DNA of 64,000 nt from NCBI RefSeq assembly GCF_001426945.1, contig NZ_LMFS01000001.1, positions 1,563,926-1,627,925 of the forward strand, in the 5' to 3' direction. A model generated the notes under the pieces. That model did not search any database, was not told where the DNA came from, and saw nothing but the letters and a program-made list of their open reading frames with translations. This document shows, in pieces, positions 44,956 to 53,918 of this stretch. Within the stretch, counting starts at the first letter, position 1, and every line of letters begins with the position of its first letter. This DNA comes from Pseudolabrys sp. Root1462 (GTDB taxonomy: Bacteria > Pseudomonadota > Alphaproteobacteria > Rhizobiales > Xanthobacteraceae). Made by a program: the position numbers and the translations under genes.

Positions 44956-46644
44956 ATGATCACTCGCCGCGAAATGCTTCAGGTCAGCGCCGCGACCGCG
45001 GCCATCATGGCGGGCGCCGGTTCGCTGAGCCGCGCCTTCGCCCAGCAGAAGTTGACGCAGGACGACCTCCTCAAGTTCGACAGTCACGGCAACGTGACGC
45101 TGCTGCATGTCACCGACATTCACGGCCAGTTGATGCCCGTCTATTTCCGCGAGCCGACGGTCAATGTCGGCGTCGGCGAAGCCAAGGGCCAGCCGCCGCA
45201 TGTCACCGGCGCCGAGTTCCTCAAGCGCTTCGGCATCGCGCGGGGCTCGGCCGACGCTTATGCGCTGACCGATCAGGATTTCACGGCGCTCGCCCGCAAC
45301 TACGGCAAGATCGGCGGCCTCGATCGCTGCGCCACCGTGGTCAAGCAGGTGCGGGCCGAGCGCGGCGATAAGTTGCTGCTGCTCGATGGCGGCGACACCT
45401 GGCAGGGCTCGCTCGGCGCCAATGCGTCGAAGGGTCAGGACATGGCCGACTGCATGGCGCTGCTGAAGCCCGACGCCATGACCGGGCACTGGGAATTCAC
45501 TTACGGCGAAGACCGCGTCAAGGAACTGGTGGACAAGCTCGGCTTCTCCTTCCTCGCCCTCAATGTCCGCGACACCGAATGGAACGAGCCGGTGTTCGAC
45601 GCCTTCAAGATGTTCGAGCGCGGCGGCGTCAAGATCGCGGTGCTGGGCCAGGCGTTTCCCTATACGCCTGTCGCCAATCCGCGCTGGATGATCCCGAAGT
45701 GGTCGTTCGGCATCCGCGAGGAGGAGGTCCGCACCCAGGTCGAGAAGGCACGCAAGGCCGGCGCGCAGCTCGTCGTGCTGCTGTCGCACAACGGCTTCGA
45801 CGTCGATCGCAAGCTCGCCGCGCGCGTCGAGGGCATCGACGTCATTCTCACCGGCCACACCCACGATGCGCTGCCGGAAGCCATCAAGGTCGGCAACACG
45901 CTGCTGATCGCCTCGGGCAGCCACGGCAAGTTCATCTCGCGGCTCGATCTCGACGTGCAGGGCGGGGCGGTGAAGGGCTTCCGCTACAAACTGATCCCGC
46001 TGTTTGCCGACGTCATCAAGCCGGATGCCGAGATGAGCGCGGCGATCGAGAAGGCGCGGGCGCCTTACGCCAAGGATCTGGCGCGTGTGGTCGGGCAGGC
46101 GGATTCGCTGTTGTACCGGCGCGGCAACTTCAACGGCACGTTCGACGACCTGATCTGCGCGGCGCTGCTGAAGGAGCGCGACGCCGAGATCGCGCTGTCG
46201 CCCGGATTCCGGTGGGGCACCAGCGTGCTGCCGGGGTCGCCGATCACCGTGGAGGATATCCACAACGCCACGGCCATTACCTATCCGCAGGTCTATCGCC
46301 AGCCGATGACCGGTCAGCGCCTCAAGGAGGTGCTCGAAGACGTCGCCGATAACCTGTTCAACCCCGATCCCTATTACCAGCAGGGCGGCGACATGGTGCG
46401 CTGCGGCGGGCTCGGTTATTCGATCGACGTGTCGAAGCCGATCGGCAGCCGGATTTCCGGCATGACCTTGCTGAAAACCGGGCAGCCGATCGATCCGGCG
46501 CGCGAATACACCGTCGCCGGCTGGGCCAGCGTCAACGAGGGCACGCAGGGCCCGCCGGTCTGGGACCTCGTCGAGCGTTACGTTGCCGCGGAGAAAACCG
46601 TGCGCGTCACGCCGAACACCAGCGTGAAAATCACGGGAGCGTGA
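44956..46644 (+). CDS. soxB: Thiosulfohydrolase SoxB
   Basis: A 562-residue dimanganese enzyme of the 5'-nucleotidase fold that releases sulfate from SoxY-bound thiosulfonate. It has a Tat signal (TRREMLQVSAATAAIMAG). Metal and substrate motifs are HVTDIHGQLMPVYFREP, DGGDTWQGS, TGHWEFTYGED, LSHNGFDVDRK, GHTHDALPE and SGSHGKF. It has the usual length. Only about 126 bases lie between it and the inverted small gene, and I see no operator-like dyad there. Confidence 0.95.
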   Translation: MITRREMLQVSAATAAIMAGAGSLSRAFAQQKLTQDDLLKFDSHGNVTLLHVTDIHGQLMPVYFREPTVNVGVGEAKGQPPHVTGAEFLKRFGIARGSADAYALTDQDFTALARNYGKIGGLDRCATVVKQVRAERGDKLLLLDGGDTWQGSLGANASKGQDMADCMALLKPDAMTGHWEFTYGEDRVKELVDKLGFSFLALNVRDTEWNEPVFDAFKMFERGGVKIAVLGQAFPYTPVANPRWMIPKWSFGIREEEVRTQVEKARKAGAQLVVLLSHNGFDVDRKLAARVEGIDVILTGHTHDALPEAIKVGNTLLIASGSHGKFISRLDLDVQGGAVKGFRYKLIPLFADVIKPDAEMSAAIEKARAPYAKDLARVVGQADSLLYRRGNFNGTFDDLICAALLKERDAEIALSPGFRWGTSVLPGSPITVEDIHNATAITYPQVYRQPMTGQRLKEVLEDVADNLFNPDPYYQQGGDMVRCGGLGYSIDVSKPIGSRISGMTLLKTGQPIDPAREYTVAGWASVNEGTQGPPVWDLVERYVAAEKTVRVTPNTSVKITGA

Positions 46645-46720
46645 AACTTCCGTCCCCGCTTTGGCAATGGGGCGATAAAATAGTTTCCCACCATGGTGTG
46701 GAACGAGAAGATTTCATTAC

Positions 46721-46736
46721 ATTCATCAAAAGGAAT
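46721..46736. promoter_or_regulatory. Putative ATTC-N8-GAAT operator upstream of soxC
   Basis: Perfect ATTC-N8-GAAT dyad (spacer atcaaaag) inside ATTACATTC-N8-GAATATGA, sharing nine left and eight right bases with the soxY site while the spacers differ. It lies 64 bases before the soxC ATG in an AT-rich pocket. Confidence 0.7.
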
Positions 46737-46800
46737 ATGATAAGAGGGCCGACGCATTCGGAAACGGCCGCATTCGACGGCCGCCCGTGGGAGGATACAG

Positions 46801-48063
46801 ATGGCTGATCCCAAAGACGCGCCGCGGCCGTCGCGGCGAAGGTTCTTGACCGGAGCGGCGAGCATCATTGCCGCCGGCGCAGCGGGCGCCGCCCATGCCG
46901 ATGAAAAAAACCTGCCGCCGAACGTGGCGCCATGGAGCAAGGCGCTGGGCGACGGCGTCGCGGTGCGGCCCTACGGCCAGCCGTCGAAATTCGAAAAAGA
47001 TGTTATCCGCCGCGATGTGCAATGGCTGACCGCCAGCCGTGAGTCCTCGGTGAGCTTCACGCCGCTGCATGAGCTCGACGGCATCATCACGCCGAATGGG
47101 CTGTGCTTCGAGCGCCATCACGGCGGCATCGCCGAGGTCGATCCGCACGATTATCGGCTGATGATCCACGGCTTGGTGGACAAACCGCTCATCTTCACGC
47201 TCGAGGATCTCAAGCGGCTGCCGCGCGTCAACCGTATCTACTTCCTCGAATGCGCCGCCAATTCTGGCATGGAGTGGCGCGGTGCGCAGCTCAACGGCTG
47301 CCAGTACACGCACGGCATGATCCACAGCGTCATGTACACCGGCGTGCCGCTGAAGCTGCTGCTCGAACAGGCCGGCGTGAAGCCAAACGGCAAATGGCTG
47401 CTGGTCGAAGGCGGCGACTCCTCAGGTCTCGATCGCTCGCTGCCGCTGGAGAAAGCGCTCGACGACTGCCTCGTCGCCTACCGCATGAATGGTGAAATGC
47501 TGCGGCCGGAGCAGGGCTATCCGGTACGCCTCGTCGTGCCGGGCTGGCAGGGCAATATCTGGGTCAAATGGTTGCGCCGGATCGAAGTCGGCGACGAGCC
47601 CTGGTACACGCGCGAGGAGACCTCGAAGTACACCGACCTGATGCCGAACGGCAAAGCTCGCAAATTCACCTTCGTGATGGACGCCAAGTCGGTGATCACG
47701 TCGCCGTCGCCGCAGGCGCCGATCAAGAACAAGGGTTTCCTGGTGATCTCCGGCCTCGCCTGGTCCGGCCGGGGCAAGGTCGCGCGCGTCGATGTCTCGA
47801 TCGACGGCGGCCGCAACTGGCAGACGGCAAAGATCGACGGCCCGGTGCTGGACAAGTCGCTGGTGCGTTTTTACGTCGAGACCGAATGGAACGGCGAGCC
47901 GCTGCTGCTGCAGTCCCGCGCCATGGACGAGACCGGCTACGTGCAGCCGACCAAGGATGAATTGCGCGCCATCCGCGGCGTCAATTCGATCTATCACAAC
48001 AACGGCATCCAGACCTGGTCGGTCAAGGCCAACGGGGAGGTCGAGAATGTCGAGGTCGGTTGA
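46801..48063 (+). CDS. soxC: Sulfite dehydrogenase (sulfane dehydrogenase) subunit SoxC
   Basis: A 420-residue molybdopterin enzyme of the sulfite-oxidase family that, with SoxD, oxidises SoxY-bound sulfane sulfur. It has a Tat signal (SRRRFLTGAASIIAAGAAGAAHA). The Mo-ligand Cys is in YFLECAANSGMEW (about residue 157), followed by GVPLKLLLEQAGVKP and the C-terminal dimer domain (VARVDVSIDGGRNW). The presence of soxCD predicts full oxidation of thiosulfate to sulfate without stored sulfur. soxD starts inside its 3' end. Confidence 0.95.
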   Translation: MADPKDAPRPSRRRFLTGAASIIAAGAAGAAHADEKNLPPNVAPWSKALGDGVAVRPYGQPSKFEKDVIRRDVQWLTASRESSVSFTPLHELDGIITPNGLCFERHHGGIAEVDPHDYRLMIHGLVDKPLIFTLEDLKRLPRVNRIYFLECAANSGMEWRGAQLNGCQYTHGMIHSVMYTGVPLKLLLEQAGVKPNGKWLLVEGGDSSGLDRSLPLEKALDDCLVAYRMNGEMLRPEQGYPVRLVVPGWQGNIWVKWLRRIEVGDEPWYTREETSKYTDLMPNGKARKFTFVMDAKSVITSPSPQAPIKNKGFLVISGLAWSGRGKVARVDVSIDGGRNWQTAKIDGPVLDKSLVRFYVETEWNGEPLLLQSRAMDETGYVQPTKDELRAIRGVNSIYHNNGIQTWSVKANGEVENVEVG

Positions 48064-48841
48064 GAGTTTGCGCCGGAGCTCGCAAGCTGCGTCAGTCTCC
48101 GATCGTTCCCGCGCAAGCGGGAACCCAGGTCTTCGTGAGCCCGCTCTGGGTACCCGCTTTCGCGGGGACGAACGGTGTTTTTTGCGGCTTGCCGTCGTGT
48201 CTGTTCTGTTGATGCTGACTTCACCTGTCTTCGCGCAATCCCCCAAGCCGCACAGTTACGGCATCGGCACGCCCGCGACGGCGGCGCAGATCGCCGGCTG
48301 GGATATCGACGTGCGGCCGGATGGACAGGGGCTGCCGCCGGGCAAGGGCTCGGTGAAGGACGGCGAGACGCTCTATCTCGAGCGCTGCGCCGCCTGTCAC
48401 GGCGAATTCGGCGAAAGCGCCGGGCGCTGGCCGCAACTCGCGCAGGGCAAGGGCACGCTGGCGACCCACGATCCGGTCAAGACCGTCGGTTCGTACTTCC
48501 CCTATGCGTCGAGCGTGTTCGATTACGTACGCCGCGCCATGCCGTTCGGCGACGCGCAGTCGCTGACCAATGACGAGGTTTACGCCATCGTCGCCTTCGT
48601 GCTGAACCTCAACGACATCGTCGACGACAAATTCGTGCTGTCGAAGGACACCTGGAAGCAGATCAAGATGCCGAATGCCGACGGCTTCTACGACGACGAT
48701 CGCGACACCACGGAAAAGGCGTTCTGGAACAAGAATCCGTGCATGAAGGATTGCCGGGCGCCGGTTCAGATCACCGGCCACGCTTCGGTCATCGACGTCA
48801 CGCCGGACGACAACACCGCGCGCAAAAGCGGGGTGGAGTAG
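48047..48841 (+). CDS. soxD: SoxD cytochrome c subunit, single-haem form with a repeat-derived N-terminus
   Basis: The product has one haem motif, CAACH, followed by FGESAGRWPQLAQGKGTLATHDPVKTVGSYFPYASSVFDYVRRAMPF, typical of the SoxD first domain. The second haem domain of the Paracoccus type is absent. The ATG at 48047 overlaps soxC by 17 bases and gives 264 residues. About 25 early residues (ASGNPGLREPALGTRFRGDER) are translated from a palindromic repeat (48100-48175), and the signal core LAVVSVLLMLTSPVFAQ comes after it. A later start (GTG near 48190 or an ATG in the core) would avoid the repeat. Confidence 0.85.
   Translation: MSRSVESLRRSSQAASVSDRSRASGNPGLREPALGTRFRGDERCFLRLAVVSVLLMLTSPVFAQSPKPHSYGIGTPATAAQIAGWDIDVRPDGQGLPPGKGSVKDGETLYLERCAACHGEFGESAGRWPQLAQGKGTLATHDPVKTVGSYFPYASSVFDYVRRAMPFGDAQSLTNDEVYAIVAFVLNLNDIVDDKFVLSKDTWKQIKMPNADGFYDDDRDTTEKAFWNKNPCMKDCRAPVQITGHASVIDVTPDDNTARKSGVE
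48100..48175. repeat. Palindromic repeat inside the 5' part of soxD
   Basis: CGTTCCCGCGCAAGCGGGAACCCAG and CTGGGTACCCGCTTTCGCGGGGACGAACG form an inverted pair, each half itself a hairpin. From memory it matches dispersed Rhizobiales intergenic elements whose translations give RASGNPG and RFRGDE peptides. Here it lies in frame between the soxD start and its signal peptide core. Confidence 0.75.
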
Positions 48842-48857
48842 GTTCGCTCACTCATCG

Positions 48858-48912
48858 TTCCGGGGCGTCGAAGGCGCGCATTAACGCGCTTCAGGCGAGC
48901 GCCCCGGCATGA
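48858..48912. repeat. Inverted repeat between soxD and the transglycosylase gene
   Basis: CCGGGGCG and CGCCCCGG pair at the ends and an inner GCGCG/CGCGC pair surrounds CATTAA. It sits between convergent genes and could serve as a shared transcript end. It lacks a T-run. Confidence 0.5.
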
Positions 48913-48915
48913 CAG

Positions 48916-50163
48916 TCAGGGCTGCCGCAGCCGCTCCAGCAGCTTCAGCCCCGCATAGCCGTCGGGCTTCATGCCGACGCTCTTCTGGTACGCGCCGATC
49001 GCGCGCACGGTGTCGGAACCGGTGCGGCCATCGACGCCATCGGTCTTGAAGCCGCGCTCGTTGAGCCGGCGCTGAATCTCCTTGACCTCGTCGATGGTCG
49101 GAATGCGCTCGCCGCCGGGAAATTTCTGGCGGAAGTCGCCGTCGCCGCGGATGAGGTCGCCGAGATGCACCAGCGCCAGCGAATAGCTTGCCGACGGATT
49201 GTACGAATAGACAGCGCGGAAGTTCTGCCCGACCAGGAAGGCGGGGCCGCCGGCCACAGGGATCCACAGCTTCACGTGATCGTTCGGTCGATGGAAAGGC
49301 TGGCCATCGGCGCGGCGGAAACCGTGACCGTGCCAGGTGGCGTAGGTGCGCATGGTGCGGTTGTCGGCCAGCCGATGCCCGCCAGCGGGCACGGCGACCT
49401 CACAGCCCCAGGCCTCGCCGCGCCGCCACTTGCCGCGTTCGGCCAGATAGCGCGCGGTGCCAGCGAGCGCGTCGTCCGGCCTACCGAACGGATTGATGCG
49501 GCCGTCGCGATCGAAATCGACGCCCATATGCAGCCAGACCTCGGGCATCCATTGCGTGTGGCCCATGGCGCCGGCCCATGATCCGATCATCTCGGCGGGC
49601 TTCGCCCAGCCATGATCGACGATCTTCAGCGCGTTGATCAGCTCGGTTTCCCAGTAGCGGCGGCGACGCGGCTCGCCATAAGTAAGCGCGGCGAGCGCTG
49701 GAATGATCGGCCGCATGTATTTCGGATTATCGATGACGTCGCCGTAGGACGACTCCATGCCCCAGAGGCCGAGCAGCACGTAACGATCGACGCCGTATTC
49801 GCGCTCGACGCGCGCCAGCACACCGGCGTGTTCCTTCGCGCGCTCCTTGCCGGTGATGACGCGCCAGTCCGAGCAGCGGCGATTGATGTACTGCCACATC
49901 TCCTCGGTGAATTCCGGCTGCTTGCGCTGGAGCTCGTAAACCGCGGTGTCAGGTTTGACGTGGCCCATGACGCGGTCATAGGTCGCCTCCGACACGCCGC
50001 GACGCACGGCCTCGGCGCGGAAGCGCTCGACCCAGCGCTCGAACGCGGCTGATTGCGCGAAGGCGGCATCGCCGGCGACAAGGCCACCGGCAAGCGCCAG
50101 CGCGCCGCGCAGCAGGCTGCGGCGATGAAACAGCAGGGGCGGGCGGTTCTCGAATCGAGCCAT
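48916..50163 (-). CDS. Lytic murein transglycosylase (MltB-like) with peptidoglycan-binding domain
   Basis: A 415-residue cell-wall lytic enzyme. The signal follows RRSLLRGALALAGGLVAGDAAFA, which resembles a Tat leader. The SLT_2 catalytic domain has Glu in GLWGMESSYGDVIDN (about residue 130) and GSWAGAMGHTQWMPEVW. A C-terminal peptidoglycan-binding domain spans about 345-410 (EVKEIQRRLNERGFKTDGVDG). It cleaves the MurNAc-GlcNAc bond to form anhydro-muropeptides. Confidence 0.92.
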   Translation of the reverse strand: MARFENRPPLLFHRRSLLRGALALAGGLVAGDAAFAQSAAFERWVERFRAEAVRRGVSEATYDRVMGHVKPDTAVYELQRKQPEFTEEMWQYINRRCSDWRVITGKERAKEHAGVLARVEREYGVDRYVLLGLWGMESSYGDVIDNPKYMRPIIPALAALTYGEPRRRRYWETELINALKIVDHGWAKPAEMIGSWAGAMGHTQWMPEVWLHMGVDFDRDGRINPFGRPDDALAGTARYLAERGKWRRGEAWGCEVAVPAGGHRLADNRTMRTYATWHGHGFRRADGQPFHRPNDHVKLWIPVAGGPAFLVGQNFRAVYSYNPSASYSLALVHLGDLIRGDGDFRQKFPGGERIPTIDEVKEIQRRLNERGFKTDGVDGRTGSDTVRAIGAYQKSVGMKPDGYAGLKLLERLRQP

Positions 50164-50240
50164 CCGGGCAGTGTAGCGGCCGGCGGACGACGCACAATCG
50201 GTGCGGATTTGCCGCAGCCGGAGCCGGCGCGTCTGAGGAA

Positions 50241-51959
50241 CTACTCGTCCGTCTCGGTGCGCGGCTTGCGGTGGCGATGGCGGCGGATGAATTTGCGCAC
50301 CTTTTCGCGAACGCGCTTGACCAGCGGCTTCCTGGGTTCGGCCGTTTCGGTCTTGGTTGCCGCGGTTCCGGGCGTAGCCGCGGTCACCGGCGGGTGCAGG
50401 ATCACCGGGGGCTTGTCCGGGACCGGCGGCACCGGGTCGCCTTCATGCAGTTCCTTGCCGCGCCCGCCGATCAGTTTCTCATAGGCGAGCACCAGCGACA
50501 TGTAGGGATTGACCCAGACCCAGCCGGACTTGGTGACCACCTGCATGTTGAAATGCAGGTGGTACGAGGTGCCGCTCTCGTAATCGCCCCAGGTCGCGAC
50601 CTTACCGATGATCTCGCCTTCCTTGACCACGCGGCCGGTCACGAGCCCGTCCTCGTCCATGTATTTCGGATTCATGTGCAGATAGCGGAAGCGCACGAAC
50701 TCGTTGGGGTTGTTTAATATGAGATAGGCGGCGAGGTTGCCGGGCAGACGCCAGATCAGGCCGTCGCGTACTGCGGCAATCGTGTGCTGATACGGCTCGC
50801 AACGGTCGGAGCCCACATTGTCCATCACGCAATTGGCCGGGCGGATGTCCTGGCCCTGATGGCCGTAGCCGCCGGGACACTGGCCGACCAGGAAGTCGCG
50901 CAGCTCGCAGAAATTGTCGCGCCACGGATAGTTGAAATTCACCGCGGCCGATTCATTGAAGGTCAGCGGCAGGCCGTTGACCTTGCAGGTGTAGGGCGCG
51001 TCTTTCTTGCCGATGCGGCCAGTGCGACCGCTGCGGTAGCAATCGCCCCACGGCATGAAACTCTGCGACTTCACGTAGGCCGGCGCTTCCGCGATCGGAA
51101 AGCGCATCAGTGCATAGACGTGGTAATCGGCACGCCCCGGCAGCTTCTTCCACCCGGTATTCGGAATGAGATCACCCGGCGCGTAGTAAGTGAAATCCGA
51201 CGGCCCGCTCGGCCGCGTCAGATCGAGATGCGGCTCAGGGATCGTCCGCGGGGCGCCGCCGACGACGACAAGCTTTTTCAGGAAGGCTTCGGCGATCGGA
51301 TCGGCCTCGCGGCACGACAGGTATCTCGATGAGACGCGCGTGTCGTAGCACTGGATCGAAACGATGTAGGGAACGCCGAAGCGCTCGAAGGCGTAACGTA
51401 CATGCGCTTCGCGGATGATGCGCCGGATGCCGGGGAAGAGCGTCGAGAGCTCCTTGTCCTTCGGCGGGAAGACCTCCTGATGGTCGGGGGGGTCGAGGTC
51501 GTAGGTGAAGCCGGCGCCGGTGATCTCGATCTCGATCGGCTTCTTCTTGTAGGTGACCTTGAACGGTCCGCCGCCGGTGTCGAGCGCGTAGGTGCCGGTG
51601 AAGCCGGCCGGTCCGGGCAGGAAATATTTGGTCGGATGAAACACCCCGAAATACTTGTCCGTGTCGGCATCGGATTTGTCGGCCTTGAAGGCGTCGAGGT
51701 CGAACGGCGCCAGCACCGGCACGCTGCTGCCGGCGATGCCGGGGAAGCGCTTGTCGGTTGCGGTGTTGAGCCTGGCGAATTGTTCGGCCGGCGTGCCGTC
51801 GCCGGCGTCCTTGAGGGCCGCGGCGGCGGCAACCCAGTCGACCGCACTGATCGTAACCTTCGGCGGTTCGATCTCGGCGGCGGTCGCGGCAGGCGCAAAA
51901 GCAGGTGCAACAACAAGTGCGGCGATCAGCGCCGCACCGACAAGAACCTGTCGTCTCAA
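50241..51959 (-). CDS. M23-family (LytM) peptidase-like protein
   Basis: A 572-residue exported protein with a signal peptide (LVGAALIAALVVAPAFAPAATA). The M23 zinc region lies in the second half: GYGHQGQDIRP (metal His/Asp), later RFRYLHMNP and SYHLHFNMQVV. The first 300 residues are a large extra region with several Cys and no family I recognise. The end is a Pro-rich segment followed by a very basic tail (KRVREKVRKFIRRHRHRKPR). It probably cleaves or regulates cleavage of peptidoglycan cross-links. It is tandem with the transglycosylase, 77 bases apart. Confidence 0.82.
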   Translation of the reverse strand: MRRQVLVGAALIAALVVAPAFAPAATAAEIEPPKVTISAVDWVAAAAALKDAGDGTPAEQFARLNTATDKRFPGIAGSSVPVLAPFDLDAFKADKSDADTDKYFGVFHPTKYFLPGPAGFTGTYALDTGGGPFKVTYKKKPIEIEITGAGFTYDLDPPDHQEVFPPKDKELSTLFPGIRRIIREAHVRYAFERFGVPYIVSIQCYDTRVSSRYLSCREADPIAEAFLKKLVVVGGAPRTIPEPHLDLTRPSGPSDFTYYAPGDLIPNTGWKKLPGRADYHVYALMRFPIAEAPAYVKSQSFMPWGDCYRSGRTGRIGKKDAPYTCKVNGLPLTFNESAAVNFNYPWRDNFCELRDFLVGQCPGGYGHQGQDIRPANCVMDNVGSDRCEPYQHTIAAVRDGLIWRLPGNLAAYLILNNPNEFVRFRYLHMNPKYMDEDGLVTGRVVKEGEIIGKVATWGDYESGTSYHLHFNMQVVTKSGWVWVNPYMSLVLAYEKLIGGRGKELHEGDPVPPVPDKPPVILHPPVTAATPGTAATKTETAEPRKPLVKRVREKVRKFIRRHRHRKPRTETDE

Positions 51960-52111
51960 CTCACGCCCCTTGCTGCGCGCCCCCGCGGCGCCGTCCCCGA
52001 AACAGGGCGAGAGACTAGCGGTTCCATGGCGCCGCCTACAAGGGCGGCCGCCGTGCGGCCGATCGCAGCGCCGCGGTATCGTTTCGGGACAGGGGTAGGG
52101 CAGACGCGCCG

Positions 52112-52171
52112 GTGCAGGCGCGTCGGTGCAAGTGCCTCAGTGCATGTGCGTCAGTCGAAAGTGCGTCAGTC
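52112..52171. repeat. Degenerate short tandem repeat at the efp 3' end
   Basis: Imperfect units of about 10-17 bases (GTGCAGGCGCGTCG, GTGCAAGTGCCTCA, GTGCATGTGCGTCAGTC, GTGCGTCAGTC) run in tandem into the efp stop region. The rest of the 206-base space from 51960 shows no gene. Confidence 0.5.
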
Positions 52172-52732
52172 TTTGGCGCGCTCGACGTAGGCGCCGTCGG
52201 CGGTCATCACCACGACGCGGGTGCCTGGGACGATATGGGTCGGCACCATGGTGCGCACGCCGTTCGACAGGATCGCCGGCTTGAACGAGCCCGATGCGGT
52301 CTGCCCCTTCACCACTGGTTCGGTCTCGGTGATTTCCAGCGTCACCTTCTGCGGGATTTCGATCGAGATCGGCAGCCCCTCGTGGATGGCGAGGTTCACC
52401 TTCATGCCTTCCTGCAAATAGGGCGCGGCGTCGCCGACCATGTCGGCCTGCATCTGGACCTGGTCGTAGGTCTCGTCGTTCATGAAATGGAAGCCCTCGG
52501 CGTCCTGATAGAGGTAGGAAAACTCCACCTCTTCGACGTGGGCGCGCTCGACCTGGTCGGTGGTCTTGTAGCGCATCTGGGTCTTCACGCCGTCGGAAAT
52601 CCGGCGCATATCGATCTGGGTGGTGGGCGTGCCCTTGCCGGGGTGGAAGCTTTCGGCATGCAGGACGACGCAAAGCTTGCCGTCGAGATCGACGATGTTG
52701 CCCTTACGAATTTGGCTGGCGATGACCTTCAC
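52166..52732 (-). CDS. efp: Elongation factor P
   Basis: A 188-residue translation factor that rescues ribosomes at polyproline stretches. It starts at a GTG (52732) as [19 protein letters not shown]. The modification loop [10 protein letters not shown] carries Lys33, matching the beta-lysylated Lys34 of Escherichia coli. OB-fold domains follow. It is divergent from epmA, and the modifying enzymes EpmA and EpmB are encoded next door, so the lysine is very likely modified in this organism. Confidence 0.95.
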   Translation of the reverse strand: MKVIASQIRKGNIVDLDGKLCVVLHAESFHPGKGTPTTQIDMRRISDGVKTQMRYKTTDQVERAHVEEVEFSYLYQDAEGFHFMNDETYDQVQMQADMVGDAAPYLQEGMKVNLAIHEGLPISIEIPQKVTLEITETEPVVKGQTASGSFKPAILSNGVRTMVPTHIVPGTRVVVMTADGAYVERAKD

Positions 52733-52847
52733 GATAGCGATCCTTGAAAATAGAGCAGTCCCGGCGTGCGGGGCCGGATTCGGGCCGCACCATAGCGATC
52801 TTCTGGGGCATTGCCAGCCCTTCCGGCCGAATTCCCGGATGCGGTAA

Positions 52848-53891
52848 ATGGCAGAAAAAACAACGACTTTCTGGCTTCCGGGGCGCCACGCGGCGCGTCG
52901 GCCCCATCTCCTGAACCGGGGCCGGGTGATGGCGGCGCTGCGGGCCTGGTTCGCCGGAGCGGGCTTCGTCGAGGTGGAAACCGCGGCCCTCCAGGTCTCG
53001 CCGGGCAACGAGACCCATCTGCACGCCTTCGCCACCGACCTGATTGGCCCCGATACCTCGCAACGGCCGCGCTACCTGCGCACCTCGCCGGAGTTCGCCT
53101 GCAAGAAGCTGCTGGCCGCCGGCGAGAGCCGCATCGTCGATTTCGCCCGCGTGTTCCGCAACCGCGAGCGCGGCCCGCTGCACCATCCGGAATTCACGAT
53201 GATCGAATGGTACCGCGCCGGCGAGCCCTATGAGGCGCTGATGGACGACTGCGCCGCGCTGATCGCGGCGGCAGCGCGCGCCACCGGCGCGACGCGCTTT
53301 TCGTTCCGCGGCCGCGACATCGATCCGTTCGCGCCGCCGCATCGCCTCACCGTGGCGGAAGCTTTCGCGCGTTATGCCGGCATCGATCTGCTCCATACCA
53401 TCAGCGGCGGCGAGGGCGATCGCGACCGGCTGGCAAATGCCGCGGCGCGGGAAGGCATCGCGTATGGCACGGACGATGACTGGGGTGACATCTTCAGCCG
53501 CATCCTGGTCGAGAAGATCGAGCCGCATCTCGGCAATGAAACCGCCACCATTCTCTACGAATATCCCTTGCCGCACGCGGCGCTGGCGCGCGCCAAGCCG
53601 GGAAGCGACAAGGTGGCCGAACGCTTCGAGATCTATGCCTGCGGCATCGAACTCGGCAATGCCTTCGCCGAACTGACCGACGCCGCCGAGCAGCGCCGCC
53701 GCTTCAACGCGGCGATGGACGAGAAAGAGCGCATTCACGGCGAGCGCTATCCGATCGACGAGGATTTCCTCGCCGCGCTCGCCCAGATGCCGCCGGCGTC
53801 CGGCATCGCGCTCGGCTTCGAGCGGCTGGCGATGCTGGCCTCCGGCGCCGACCATATCGAACAGGTGATCTGGACTCCTGTTCAGGAATGA
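52848..53891 (+). CDS. epmA: EF-P lysine ligase EpmA (PoxA/GenX)
   Basis: A 347-residue class II lysyl-tRNA-synthetase paralogue lacking the anticodon-binding domain; it attaches (R)-beta-lysine to EF-P. Class II motif 2 is [23 protein letters not shown], and motif 3 is [15 protein letters not shown]. The N-terminus [22 protein letters not shown] is family-typical. It is divergent from efp, and epmB starts 27 bases after its stop. Confidence 0.93.
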   Translation: MAEKTTTFWLPGRHAARRPHLLNRGRVMAALRAWFAGAGFVEVETAALQVSPGNETHLHAFATDLIGPDTSQRPRYLRTSPEFACKKLLAAGESRIVDFARVFRNRERGPLHHPEFTMIEWYRAGEPYEALMDDCAALIAAAARATGATRFSFRGRDIDPFAPPHRLTVAEAFARYAGIDLLHTISGGEGDRDRLANAAAREGIAYGTDDDWGDIFSRILVEKIEPHLGNETATILYEYPLPHAALARAKPGSDKVAERFEIYACGIELGNAFAELTDAAEQRRRFNAAMDEKERIHGERYPIDEDFLAALAQMPPASGIALGFERLAMLASGADHIEQVIWTPVQE

Positions 53892-53918
53892 TTTGGGTTC
53901 AGGATTAGAGAGACGACC

